A stretch of 64,000 nt of DNA from Amborella trichopoda (taxonomy: Eukaryota > Streptophyta > Magnoliopsida > Amborellales > Amborellaceae): the NCBI RefSeq assembly GCF_000471905.2, contig NW_006496477.1, positions 73,113 through 137,112 of the forward strand, read 5' to 3'. Every line of letters begins with the position of its first letter. Position 1 is the first letter of the stretch. The notes below the pieces were generated by a model. That model searched no databases and had not been told where the DNA came from. It was given only the letters and a program-made list of their open reading frames with translations. Made by a program: the position numbers and the translations under genes. Shown one piece after another: positions 11,491 through 22,550 of this stretch.

Positions 11491-12544
11491 CAGCGTTTAA
11501 AAAATCGCCGAGTCGAACCGGACTCGCCCGGTTCGACTCGGAATTCACGAAAAAGGTACCGGATCNNNNNNNNNNNNNNNNNNNNNNNNNNNNNNNNNNN
11601 NNNNNNNNNNNNNNNNNNNNNNNNNNNNNNNNNNNNNNNNNNNNNNNNNNNNNNNNNNNNNNNNNNNNNNNNNNNNNNNNNNNNNNNNNNNNNNNNNNNN
11701 NNNNNNNNNNNNNNNNNNNNNNNNNNNNNNNNNNNNNNNNNNNNNNNNNNNNNNNNNNNNNNNNNNNNNNNNNNNNNNNNNNNNNNNNNNNNNNNNNNNN
11801 NNNNNNNNNNNNNNNNNNNNNNNNNNNNNNNNNNNNNNNNNNNNNNNNNNNNNNNNNNNNNNNNNNNNNNNNNNNNNNNNNNNNNNNNNNNNNNNNNNNN
11901 NNNNNNNNNNNNNNNNNNNNNNNNNNNNNNNNNNNNNNNNNNNNNNNNNNNNNNNNNNNNNNNNNNNNNNNNNNNNNNNNNNNNNNNNNNNNNNNNNNNN
12001 NNNNNNNNNNNNNNNNNNNNNNNNNNNNNNNNNNNNNNNNNNNNNNNNNNNNNNNNNNNNNNNNNNNNNNNNNNNNNNNNNNNNNNNNNNNNNNNNNNNN
12101 NNNNNNNNNNNNNNNNNNNNNNNNNNNNNNNNNNNNNNNNNNNNNNNNNNNNNNNNNNNNNNNNNNNNNNNNNNNNNNNNNNNNNNNNNNNNNNNNNNNN
12201 NNNNNNNNNNNNNNNNNNNNNNNNNNNNNNNNNNNNNNNNNNNNNNNNNNNNNNNNNNNNNNNNNNNNNNNNNNNNNNNNNNNNNNNNNNNNNNNNNNNN
12301 NNNNNNNNNNNNNNNNNNNNNNNNNNNNNNNNNNNNNNNNNNNNNNNNNNNNNNNNNNNNNNNNNNNNNNNNNNNNNNNNNNNNNNNNNNNNNNNNNNNN
12401 NNNNNNNNNNNNNNNNNNNNNNNNNNNNNNNNNNNNNNNNNNNNTTCGGATCGCCGATTCTCCGATCCGGATCGCCGATTCGCCGATCTGGATCGGTTTT
12501 TGAAAAGCCCGATCCGGATCACTGATCCGGTTTTTAAACCATTG
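11491..12544. mobile_element. hAT-like element C nested in element B, mostly unsequenced
   Basis: The left end is CAGCGTTTAAAAAATCGCCG and the right end read inward is CAATGGTTTAAAAACCGGATC. The flanking 8 bases are identical, GTATAAAG at 11483-11490 and 12545-12552. GATCCGGATCGCCGATTC-type repeats lie next to the right end. Almost all of the interior is the N run, so its true length and content are unknown. Confidence 0.85.
11566..12444. other. Assembly gap of 879 N
   Basis: There is no sequence. Long open frames reported across this gap on either strand are artefacts. Confidence 1.
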
Positions 12545-12599
12545 GTATAAAGTGTTTGTGGTAGGTGCAGGTCAATGTGAGTGCAGGTACAGTCTTTTG

Positions 12600-12910
12600 A
12601 CGTGTACCTTATGTTATCGCGTTGTGAGTGTTGTTGTTATGTTTTCGCCTTATGACGTGTCCTTATGAGCGTTGTTCTTATGTTATCGCCCAACGAGTGA
12701 CGTGTCCTTGTTGTTATGTTTTCGTCATCCTTATGAGTGTTGTTGTTATGTTATCGCCGAAGTGTTGTTGTTATGTTATCGCCCTACGAGTATGTGTCCT
12801 TGTTGTTATGTTATCGCCGTATGAGTGACGTGTCCTTGTTGTTATGTTATCGCCCCACGAGTGACGTGTCCTTGTTGTTATGTTTATCGCCCTACGAGTG
12901 ACGTCTCCTA
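12600..12910. repeat. About 40-bp tandem array in element B
   Basis: The unit is close to 'gacgtgtccttgttgttatg' + 'ttatcgccctacgagt', repeated about seven times with partial units. The hAT element at 26802 has a comparable but different GACGT-bearing array near its own right end (28440-28660). Confidence 0.85.
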
Positions 12911-13091
12911 TTTATGACGATGGATGCACACAACAAATAAGCCCCCCAACTTTTAAAAAAATTTCAAAGCTTACCAACGCACACAAATATGCCCCCCAAC
13001 TCACCGAATCACTTTAGCGAATCGGAGTTATCGCTACGAATGGCACATGATGACCAATTTCCGGCGATTTTTAAACCACTGAATAAAACCC

Positions 13092-13262
13092 AAAGACAGG
13101 ATCCATGTAGATAGGCCATTAGTAGACGTCCTTGCCATAGACAGGATCCATAGGCCATTAGTAAACGTCCTCGCCCATAGACAGGATCAATAGGCCATTA
13201 GTAAACGTCCTCGCCCATAGACGGGATCCATGTAGATAGGCCATTAGTAAACGTCCTCGCCA
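13092..13262. repeat. Tandem repeat, four units
   Basis: 'agacaggatccat' followed by 'aggccattagtaaacgtc' and 'ctcgcc' recurs at 13093, 13139, 13179 and 13219, with unit lengths of about 40-46 bases. It lies just outside the right target duplication of element B. Bases 13263-13550 after it show nothing recognisable. Confidence 0.85.
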
Positions 13263-13552
13263 TTTTGAACAAGACATGGTCCATGAAGCTAGCGGGTCGG
13301 GTAAACTCCGTTGGTGAGCAAGAGCCACCTTCCCCAAAATCTCGTTAAAGGGTCTTGTATGTGTGGGAGGGGACGATGCTACCAGCCCATGAGGGGTCAT
13401 CAGGTGTAGGGGACCTTAATCTTTTATTGGAATGTCCAAACTTTATATCAATACGACATTATCCAAACTAATTTTGTATTTTAAAATGTGTTACTTAACA
13501 TACTAACTATTATAAAAAAAGAAAAATTCAGATAACTATTTAAGTTTTAAAA

Positions 13553-14195
13553 TTTACGGAGATGTACCCTTAGGTCCATCTATTTCTTCTTTTCCAAAAT
13601 GCCATTAGTTTGGTACTCTCAGGCCAAATTGTGCTAAAGTTGGTTATTAAAAAAAAATAATATTAAGTACTAAGAGTAGAGAACATATTCATGCTTTTAA
13701 CAAAGTTCAATACTCACAATACCAAATAAATATAAAAATATAGGGAAAATGATCAAAATACCTATATGAGAAAAAACTATTTAACGTTGTACCCATATTG
13801 TTTGATTTAATTTCAAAATACCCATAAAAGGCAGAGTTGAAACAGAATCAAAAGTATAAAATGCTAAATACTACATCTTTCATGGGTATTTGAATAAATT
13901 TTCCAAAATTATAAAATGATAGCTTTTAGTACTCAATACACGAAAATAAGAGAAAGACACTAGTTCAATACTGAGAGTACTGAACATAACACAACAAAAT
14001 AAATTTGTTTGGTACTCTTAGTGCCGAACTTAATTACAGGCACACATATATGTTCATTATTCTCAGTACCAAACAATACTTTCACAAAAACCAACTCTAG
14101 TATAACTTGAAACTGAGAGTACAGACCAATGGGCAGTTTGGAAAAAAGATGGGAAGAAAGGGACAAAGAAACTTAGGATTTTTTAAAATATCCTT
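13553..14195. mobile_element. Inverted-repeat element with a second inverted repeat inside
   Basis: The left arm (13553-13645) is matched on the opposite strand by the right arm (14090-14195); the shared core on the right is 'ccaactctag.a.aacttg' and 'gagagtac', followed by 'ttggaaaa'. Inside, a shorter inverted pair lies at about 13741-13770 and 13880-13906 ('gggaaaat.atcaaaataccc' type), which suggests a small MITE inserted in a larger one. No transposase is seen. Superfamily unknown; long arms are common in Mutator-like MITEs, but no target duplication was established. Confidence 0.55.
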
Positions 14196-14469
14196 AAAAA
14201 GTCTACTTGTTTCAAGCAGCTTCAAATCTTCGATTATGTTCATGGTTGAATGACATGGCATTCATTTTTGCAAATTGCTTGGCTGGTCCCAAGCCTTTCA
14301 TACATGCATTACCCTTTGCAACTTACAAACAAATATCCGAGCACGCATCAGCCGAAAGCTTGGTAGGGAGGGATTAATAAATTAATGAACATAAAATAAG
14401 CCTTTACCAAACTCAAGAGTTATTAACAAATAATGGTATACTATTATTTTGCAATTTGTCTTTTTGGGA
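14196..14469. other. No gene seen
   Basis: AT-rich spacer between two inverted-repeat elements, with no recognisable motif. Confidence 0.4.
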
Positions 14470-15495
14470 AATTGAGATAAATGTATCTTATTTTTAGGGA
14501 CATAAAAAAAGCCTCGAAACTTTTGAACTTTGCAAAGATTTTACAACTTAATTTTTTCCAATATGCCCCTAAGTTCTGTACTCATGAGTATTCAACAAAG
14601 GTTGTAGCTTTTTTTTTTGTAGCCTTATAATTACAAAAATTAAAAATAATTTTAGGTATTGCGAGTACTAAACTTATATATGCTTAGCTATAATACTAAA
14701 TATTGTCTTGGCATAATCTCTCAATACGAAATACAATCCGTTTCCTTTTAAACACAAACTAGTTTGGTATGATCACTATGGAATATATTCTTGTTTTCTT
14801 GATGAGAAAAATACAAGAATATATTTGGTATTGACAATACTAAACTCTTTTCTGTTTAAAGAAAAAAACTGATTTCATATTAACAATTCCAACATTACAT
14901 TAATTTAAGATAATGTTTGGTACTCCAGGAATGCCGAACATTTTTTTTTTGTAAGGGTGCGGTTTGTATAGAGCCTAGGCTCTAAATAATCAAATTAGAG
15001 CCTACCTTCAAATGGTGTCGAGAAATGTGGTTTCGATATTAGAAATCTTTGTGATACCCTTAAAATATATTTTTATAATTATTTATAAAGTTTAAAACTT
15101 TAAAAATAGTGCAGATCGACAGATCTATGAAAACTTGAAAATCTTAAAAATTGACGGTCAAAAAATATGTTATAAAATATACTATTTCTTAAACTTGAAA
15201 TCCATTTTTTTCTCATTTCTATGCATCATGGTGTCGAGATGATCAATTTGAAGATATTTGGGCATCAAAACAACCTGTTCTAGTAAAATTTTTGATGTAG
15301 GCACAAATTTGATCGTTTAGAGCCTCCTATAAATTAAGTTTTTTCTTTTTGTAATTACAAGGCTACATCCATTATCCGGTACTCCAAGTACGAAAAGACG
15401 TCCCCAAAAAAAATAATGAGCTGGAGAAAAAGACATTTGTAAAATTCAAAATTTTGAAAAGCGTATTAAACATCCCTTAAAATAAGAGATATATC
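14470..15495. mobile_element. Second inverted-repeat element, nested arms
   Basis: The left arm starts near 14478 ('gataaatgtatcttattttt') and the right arm, read on the other strand from 15495, starts 'gatatatctcttattttaag'. Both continue with similar sequence for about 150 bases ('ttgaa.ttt.caaa', 'gtagcct..taattac'). A second inverted pair lies inside: 'ggctctaaataatcaaatt' near 14979 against the reverse strand near 15325. The inner part resembles bases 750-900. Confidence 0.55.
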
Positions 15496-18400
15496 GGTGT
15501 TTGTTTTTTCCCGTTGGCGCTGAATGCGGGGACAAAACCTTTTATTTATGTGGTGTTCAGTGAATGAAACAAATTCCATGTGCTCGACGGAAAGGTTTGG
15601 GTCCCAATGCCTCCATCTGCCCTTGGTGGCACCTTCACATATTCTCTCTCCTACTGGTTCCAAGGAAAATTGTTTCATGAGTTGGGGGATGCATTTCTAC
15701 GTTGCGTCTCAATAGCATAAAACATTCACTTTACAGATTCACTTTAAAGATGGATGCAAATGGGTAGTCCATTTAAAACCAGATGAAACTAACAGTTCAA
15801 TTTTTTTTAATAAAATTATTATTTTTTATTTTAAAAATTATTTATTTTTTCATATTCATAATCTCCGTGTTAGAGATTGTATGTCTTTAACAATTGGTTC
15901 GAAAGCCTAATTTTCCAACTAAATGAGGGCCAAGGCATATCCATCTCTCTCCTAATAGTTCTTTCTCTCTCTAGAAATGTATTAAACTAATTTTCCATCC
16001 ATCTCTTATAAGAATAACAAAGTATAAATTACTTTCTCGACCCCTTCATGGTAAGGATAAACTATTTTTCCTTCTCAGTTTGCCCCATAACCTCCCAATC
16101 CCAAGTCCCATTGATGGATGGCAAGCAAGCAAATGTGACTTTGTATTCTCAGATACATATTATGTTATTTTATTTTCTCAAGTAGGCGCCGTGCCCATAT
16201 TTGTTTTAGCGTCTATGCTATGCTCCCATGGGAGCGTACACTGTACATTTCCTCCCTTGAGCGGAAAACTAGCTCCCAATTTCTTTTTTTGACTTATATT
16301 TTGGGAACCACTTAGAAGTCACTAGATAACGATATTTATAAGAAGTTGAATTTTAAGTTTTATAATACTTTTCATCCTTAAAAAATTTAGACAATTTTTA
16401 TTAGATTTTGAGGTAATTAATTTTTAAGTGATAATGCAATTTAAGAAGGGTTTATCTTATGGTACACTTAATTACAAAAATATACTTAACATTTTCATAT
16501 ACTAATTACTCTTGTTTTATAGAACAAAATTTTTTCTCTTGTTTTATAGTACAAATTTTTTTGAGCAAGGGTATTTTTTTTTATTAGGAGGGGTAGGAAA
16601 GATATGTTCATAAAAATTTAGTGACTTTTATATGGAAGATGTCATTCTCCACTATAATTAATGAATACTTATCTTTCATCTTTCTATTATGGATTTCTAC
16701 CTTGTAATTGAATAATTACTTAAAATACCCCAACATAAAAAATTATTACAGTAAGAGTATTATCAAAACATATTGAATATATTTAGTAAATTCTCATATA
16801 TGTGTGCGGTAACATGACCTTTTTAAAAAGATGTTAAATCCCAAAAGGGTTGTTGAAAATACCACTAGATCAGATTTTTCCTGAGGAAATAAATCGACAG
16901 CATGCTCCCTCAAAGTATGAAATCTTATATTCTACCCGTAATAAGGCAGACGATGGTTGATAAAGCGCTTCTCTCTCCTTCAACTTTCAGAAACATATTG
17001 AGATCCATTTGAGAGTGAGGGAGAGAGAGGTGCACGTCGGGCGAAAGGGCCAATCAAACGGATTTGCAGTTGAGTCGGCCCACCTGCCAGAGTGCGACCA
17101 CACAAACCATTTCATTATATTATATTGTTTTCTTTGAGGCATTGACAGGTAGAAATTTGAGAGGAGGGGAATCACTATTGGTAGCTACAAGAGCACGCCA
17201 TCACCTTTCCTGGCCTGCCTTCCGCTGTGAGTCTCTCTCTTCTACTTCATTGTATATGGTTCTCCATTTTTTCAATTGAATGAGGCAGATAATTTCACAT
17301 ATATTAACTTTATTACAACCTCATCAGATAGATCGATTGGAGGATTCTTGTTTGTTACTTCTTTCTTGTAGGAATTGGGGTTCCCTTTTCATAAACAGAG
17401 ATTTCTCTTCTGATTTGGTTCCACTGATTTTCGTGGAACTTTGTAGTCTAGTGGATGTGGATGAGTTAGACATGGTAATCTAGTTGGTGGAGGTGGACTT
17501 TTGTGAAACTTTTTTTATTTCTGAATTTGATTTTGCAAATTGTTCCTTGAGAGGGTATTGCATCTCTAAGAAAGCTTGAGATTTTACTGGTATTCTCTCT
17601 CTCTCTCTCTTTGTTTTTTATGTAAAGGTGCTCCCTTGCCACTCCTTGCGAAATAATGTATTTTTTGACTGTCATTATGGTACTGCATGCTGCTCATGAT
17701 TATCGCAACAATAGATCACACTACGTCACAATGCTTATTCCATGAATTGCTTTCTGTGATATGTGGGCACCTACTTTGGCATAGGCTTGTCACTCTTGAA
17801 GCTCTTCGTGGTTGCTCCTCCATATGGACGAAAATGATGTCGCTTTTAGCATGGTTCTAATCGCAAATGAGATTCTAATTTAGCTCTACTTGAACATCTT
17901 GATGCTGTAGACTAGTTTCAAGTACTCAAATGTCATGGAGGTAGATGTCTTGAAGCTGTCAATTTGGTTCATTGTTTTTGTGACCTGCATGTTTTTTTTC
18001 ATGAAAAGTTCCTAATATCCATTAACCATGGAATTTGGATCCTATGGACAGTTGGGTGTTTCAGTTTGGATCAATATAGACTCTCTACAACATCAACCCT
18101 AATTACATAGATCCAAAGATACATAATTGGAAGAAAGAACTAAAAGGGAGTAATATCTGTTGAAACAAAGTGGAGTTCTCTGCATGTCAATAGGATTGCC
18201 TAGAGTTGTCTACCACGACTCTGGTAGAGATATTGGGGAGCTTCTATGGCATCCCTGTCTTGGACTCTGGTAGAGATATTGTGAAGCTTCTAGGGCATCC
18301 CTGTCTTGGAGGATTGAGGATACCAGAGCATTGGATGTATGCCATATGATGAAATCTGCACTTTTCATGTAAAAGGTCAAGAACCTTTACATGGAGAATC

Positions 18401-21400
18401 TCCTTTAATTGCACACCTTTGGTAACTTCTGCAAATTCCCTGCACTTACATGACACTATTTGCTTCATTATAATACTTCAGTACATTTTGCTGGTGCATA
18501 ATTCTGTTGGTGAGAATATTCCATTGATCCAATTGTTGTAAGACCTAAGTATGACGTTACAATATCAAGCCTCTAGGACTTTCTGTGGTAGTCTAACATG
18601 GAGTTTTTCTTGGCCAAAATTTTGAGGATAACCAGTCTGCTGTAGATTTGGCATGGGAGCCAGTCCAAGAACCCTTCCATTGATTTTGGATATGCTATTT
18701 GGTGTGGTATGTGGTAAAGTAGTGTCTGAGCCTCTGAGGGAAATAATATGCCCCAGTAGATTTTGCAAGGCAATTATACCAGTGATAGTTAAGTCTAGCT
18801 GATGGGAAAAGGAAGGGTTTATGGAGGGTTTATCTAATAATGAGCACCATGGACTCATTGATGGCCCAAACAGGGCATGGATTGTTGGGATGACTGTAGT
18901 GGATTATAAGGTGTCCAAAGGGGACACTACTATTTATTGTTGCCTGAAAAGTTCTTCGTAGGAACTAGATTTGTAAAAGAGCAGTCATGATGAATTATAA
19001 TTTACACTTTGTTCTCGCTCTCTCTGACATGATGTTATAAACTTCTAGAAGGAATAAATAAATGGTAGGAGGTGTTTTTGGCATCTTTTCATGAAAACAC
19101 TCGATGAGCTTTGAGGATCTAATAGATAGATTTAGCTTTCTCGAAGAGGATTGAATGCACCAATGTACCATTGGCTATATATGTTACCTTACATTCTCTC
19201 AAGTTGGAGAGCTTTTTATCTTCCTGGCTTGCATTTGAAGACCTGAAGTTTCTCGCAACACAAAGCTTCAACCGAAACATTACTAGGTTGATATTTAGAC
19301 TCGATTTTAAGTCTTAATGGTTTTTTATGGCATTCTCGAACATAGTGGTAGTTGTTCCCCCTTTGATACTTGGTGCACTCATGAAATAATGAATACAGTG
19401 CCATCAAATACAGTACCACCAAAATAACATTTTTTCTGTCACAAGTCATTCTCTATCATGTTTCGCTAAATGCTAATTCAATCATGTGTTACCCATTTGA
19501 ATTAACTTTGTTTCCTCTTCGATGGTTGATCCGCTATTTAATTTATCAAGTTTGAAGTCCGAGTTCTTGCTTTTCGAGTTGACGAATTTTTTTGCTCATA
19601 TAAATACAATAGCAAGATTCTGAACTCTGGTCAATTTGACATCCTGCCAAGTCAACATTGGCGTGGGCTGAGATGTCCATCCTTGCTCAATTAGCTAATC
19701 ATCAAAGAGTTCTTGTACTTCCGTTGATATGCCTCAATATTCTAGACCTAACATGGATATGGTTTCTTTCAGTTATGTTTGAACTGGCTAATGCAGCCAT
19801 ATTTTCCCACTCTCCACCTCCTATCTTGTGGACACCTGGTTTAATTTATGACTAGAAACTGACCTCTGTCCACATTGCATTGTGTTGGAGATCCACCTCT
19901 TGAGAAAAATGGCTTCAATCTGAATTGGGAAGAAGGGTATGCGAAGTAAATTTACTGGTTTACTCTGAAAATGTTACTTAAAAAGAAATTAACATCTTTC
20001 AAGCTCATAAGTTGAAGCTTGCACATATACGTTTGGAAGGATGACCTGCAAACATATAAGACGATGTTGTCATGCACAATATAAGGAATGTCATAAAGTA
20101 CAAAGATCCAAATACCTGCTGACAAACACAGAAATGTATGGACTTTAAACAAACCTTTGAATTAGAAATTTATAACCAGGAATTGGAGTGACTGAACAAT
20201 TGATCCAGTACACTGCTGTTAACAGAAGCCTCACCCCAAGAACTTGTCAAAACACTCAAATGGAAAAAGGAGGGCGTACGTAGCTTAAGAAAATGCTTTA
20301 TTATGAGAACAGGAGCTTAAGAAAACTTGAAAGTTCACTGCATCAACTTGATCGTTGCATGAGACTGGGGATCCTATGATCTACATATTGTTGCAGGCTT
20401 GCAGCTGGTCAAGATAACAAAAAGGCTGAAGGCCCTTTAATTTCTGCATGCTATGACTACTCATCTGAAACTTAGTATAAATAAACATCTAAATAGACAT
20501 TTTAGTGCTTATTACGCATGCAGTATCATTTACAAAAACATCACAACTTGCTAAAGCCCCAGGACCCCACAGAGTACGAGAAAACAATCATATCACAATA
20601 ATTCTCTCTTAAAAGGCTTTTGCCCACTCTTGTACAGTGCCCTTTTCCTTACGAAAATTTTGTAAAACTTCTTTTCAGCTTTTCTTGACCTTCTATGCCT
20701 TCTGGACTATGGCATGCATTTAATTGATATCTGTCCAACCTTTGTAATTCAGTCAACTATTTCTTGTCTTCTTAGTAACTCATACACCTGTTAATTTCTT
20801 TATTTTTTCCATGCCCTTGCAGAGTAGTTTGAAAGCCAATATATCTTTCACGCAATTTGCTTTTGTTATGGTTTAGTTATTGTGGGATATATGCTAATTT
20901 TCTGCTAAATGTGGGATATGTGCTAACTGTGGGTTTACATTCTTTTGAAATAAGCTTTCATGGTGAGGGTTGGGGTCATGCATAATCATGCTATGGAATT
21001 GTGTTTTCTTTTATTGAACTTCGATTAATGTGCTGTTTCGGGTTGGTAGATGATGTCCAAGGCAGGGATTCAAATTTTGTGCTGTTACAAGTTACTGATG
21101 ACAGAGCTATTATGCAAGTTGATCTCATTTTAACATATCGTGCTCCCTGCTTGAATATTTCTTGTGTAAATGCAGGTGCTCTCTTAGAATATTGGGAACC
21201 TAGTGCAAGGAAGTGTTCCATTTCATTGCATTTAATTTCATGAATAAAGGTATCAAACATGGATCTGATGTGATGGCATAAGACATGACGGATAGCCAAA
21301 GGTGACGTTCTCATCTGCATTTACATAGGACTCATGCAACAGTTGATATAAATCAACAGCCACATTACAGACCACTTAGAGCTTATATTTTTCTTTTTGG

Positions 21401-21464
21401 ATTTCTTGTTTCACAGTGATCTGATTGGTCTGTGATTTGTAATGTCGTGTCTCCTGTTTTGCAG
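15496..21464 (+). other. Upstream region and probable first intron of the PIP5K gene
   Basis: No coding exon could be confirmed. The MORN exon begins at a splice acceptor (21465), so at least one earlier exon is expected. A candidate leader exon lies near 17140-17224: pyrimidine- and G-rich sequence after an A/T box (17112-17125) ending at a GTGAGT donor-like site at 17225. This is speculative, since no protein similarity supports it. A CT microsatellite is at 17589-17612. The rest (15.5-17.0 kb and 17.7-21.4 kb) shows only short unrecognised open frames. Confidence 0.3.
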
Positions 21465-22550
21465 GTTCAGTGAAACTGTATTCTCGAATGGAGACATTTA
21501 TGAAGGGAGTTATAAAGGACAACTTCCTCATGGCACAGGAAAATATATATGGTTCGATGGATGCATATATGAAGGTGAATGGGAAGAAAGCAAAATGAGT
21601 GGAAGAGGAAAGATTTCATGGCCATCTGGAGCTTCATATAATGGAGATTTTAGTGGTGGTTATATACATGGTTCTGGCACATACATCGCAGCAGATGGTG
21701 CTTCTTACATGGGTGACTGGAGGATGAACATACAGCATGGATTAGGAAAGAAAACATACAATAATTCTGATGTTTATGAAGGATCTTGGAAGGAAGGAGT
21801 ACCAGAAGGTATTGGTAGGTATCTATGGAGTAGTGGAAATACATATGTTGGGAGTTGGAAATCTGGGAAAATGTGTGGTAGAGGCATTCTAAAATGGGTG
21901 AATGGTGATCTTTTTGATGGGTTTTGGGTGGATGGTTTGGAGCAAGGATTTGGCATCTACAGGTTTGCTGATGGGGGGTATTATTTTGGAACTTGGAGCA
22001 GGGGATTAAAGGACGGAAAAGGGTCCTTCTTTCCTTCTGGTAGTAAAATTCCAAATGTAGCAAGTTGGTTAACATCTTTTAATCATGCTGATTGCAAATC
22101 TTATTTTCATGACTGTTCTGCCTCAATGGATTTGGAGGACTTCAGTGCTCAAAAGTTGAGGAAAGTCAAAAGTAGTCTCTCTGAAAAATGGTCTGTAATA
22201 GACCTATTTAAAAGTACAGGTCGTATATCACATAGGTCGACATCTCTAGATGGGGATCTGAGGCTTGGCGCCAATGTTGGAGAAATATCTAGAAAGGATG
22301 TTCTAGGTAAAGGATTGTGTGCTTTAGAGGGAGGTACAATTGGGACAGATGATGATGATGTCACTGTGTATGATAGAGAGTACATCCAAGGGATGCTAAA
22401 AAGTGAGTCTATTAGAAGTAACCAAACATCACTGAAAAATAACAGAAAACGTCATAAGCGGCAAACAAAAGAAGGGAATCGACCAGGTGAAACTGTTATC
22501 AAAGGCCACAGAAGTTATTATCTGATGCTCAGTCTGCAGCTTGGTATCAG
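21465..22550 (+). CDS. PIP5K9: PIP5K exon with eight MORN repeats and linker
   Basis: It starts after 'ttttgcag' with the last base of a split codon and ends at 'ggtatcag|gtatac'. MORN units begin near 21499 and run to about 22050, each starting Y/F-x-G-x-W/F/Y, for example [16 protein letters not shown] and [16 protein letters not shown]. An acidic [18 protein letters not shown] segment is followed by the basic [12 protein letters not shown] and then the first kinase-domain residues. An ATG at 21442 is in frame, but it lies before the acceptor and is unlikely to be the true start. Confidence 0.93.

Larger units (their letters stand above)
10236..13081. mobile_element. hAT-like non-autonomous DNA transposon (element B), with nested element C
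   Basis: The left end reads CAGTGGTTTAAAAAACAGATC and the right end, on the other strand, CAGTGGTTTAAAAATCGCCGG, giving an imperfect terminal inverted repeat. Both sides carry the same 8 bases, AATAAAAC (10228-10235 and 13082-13089), the duplication length of hAT elements. Inside are a T-rich tandem array (10590-10950), a second inserted element (11491-12544) and a GC-richer tandem array (12600-12910). No transposase is visible. Its left 320 bases match the hAT-like element at 26802, so both belong to one family. Without the inner element it would be about 1.8 kb. Confidence 0.85.

Noticed and set aside
11410..12525. Long open frames on both strands across the N gap
   Set aside because: Almost all of the frame is unsequenced N. 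The readable ends are hAT terminal sequence, not coding.
21650..22075. 141-residue minus-strand open frame
   Set aside because: It lies wholly opposite the MORN exon and is a shadow frame of it.
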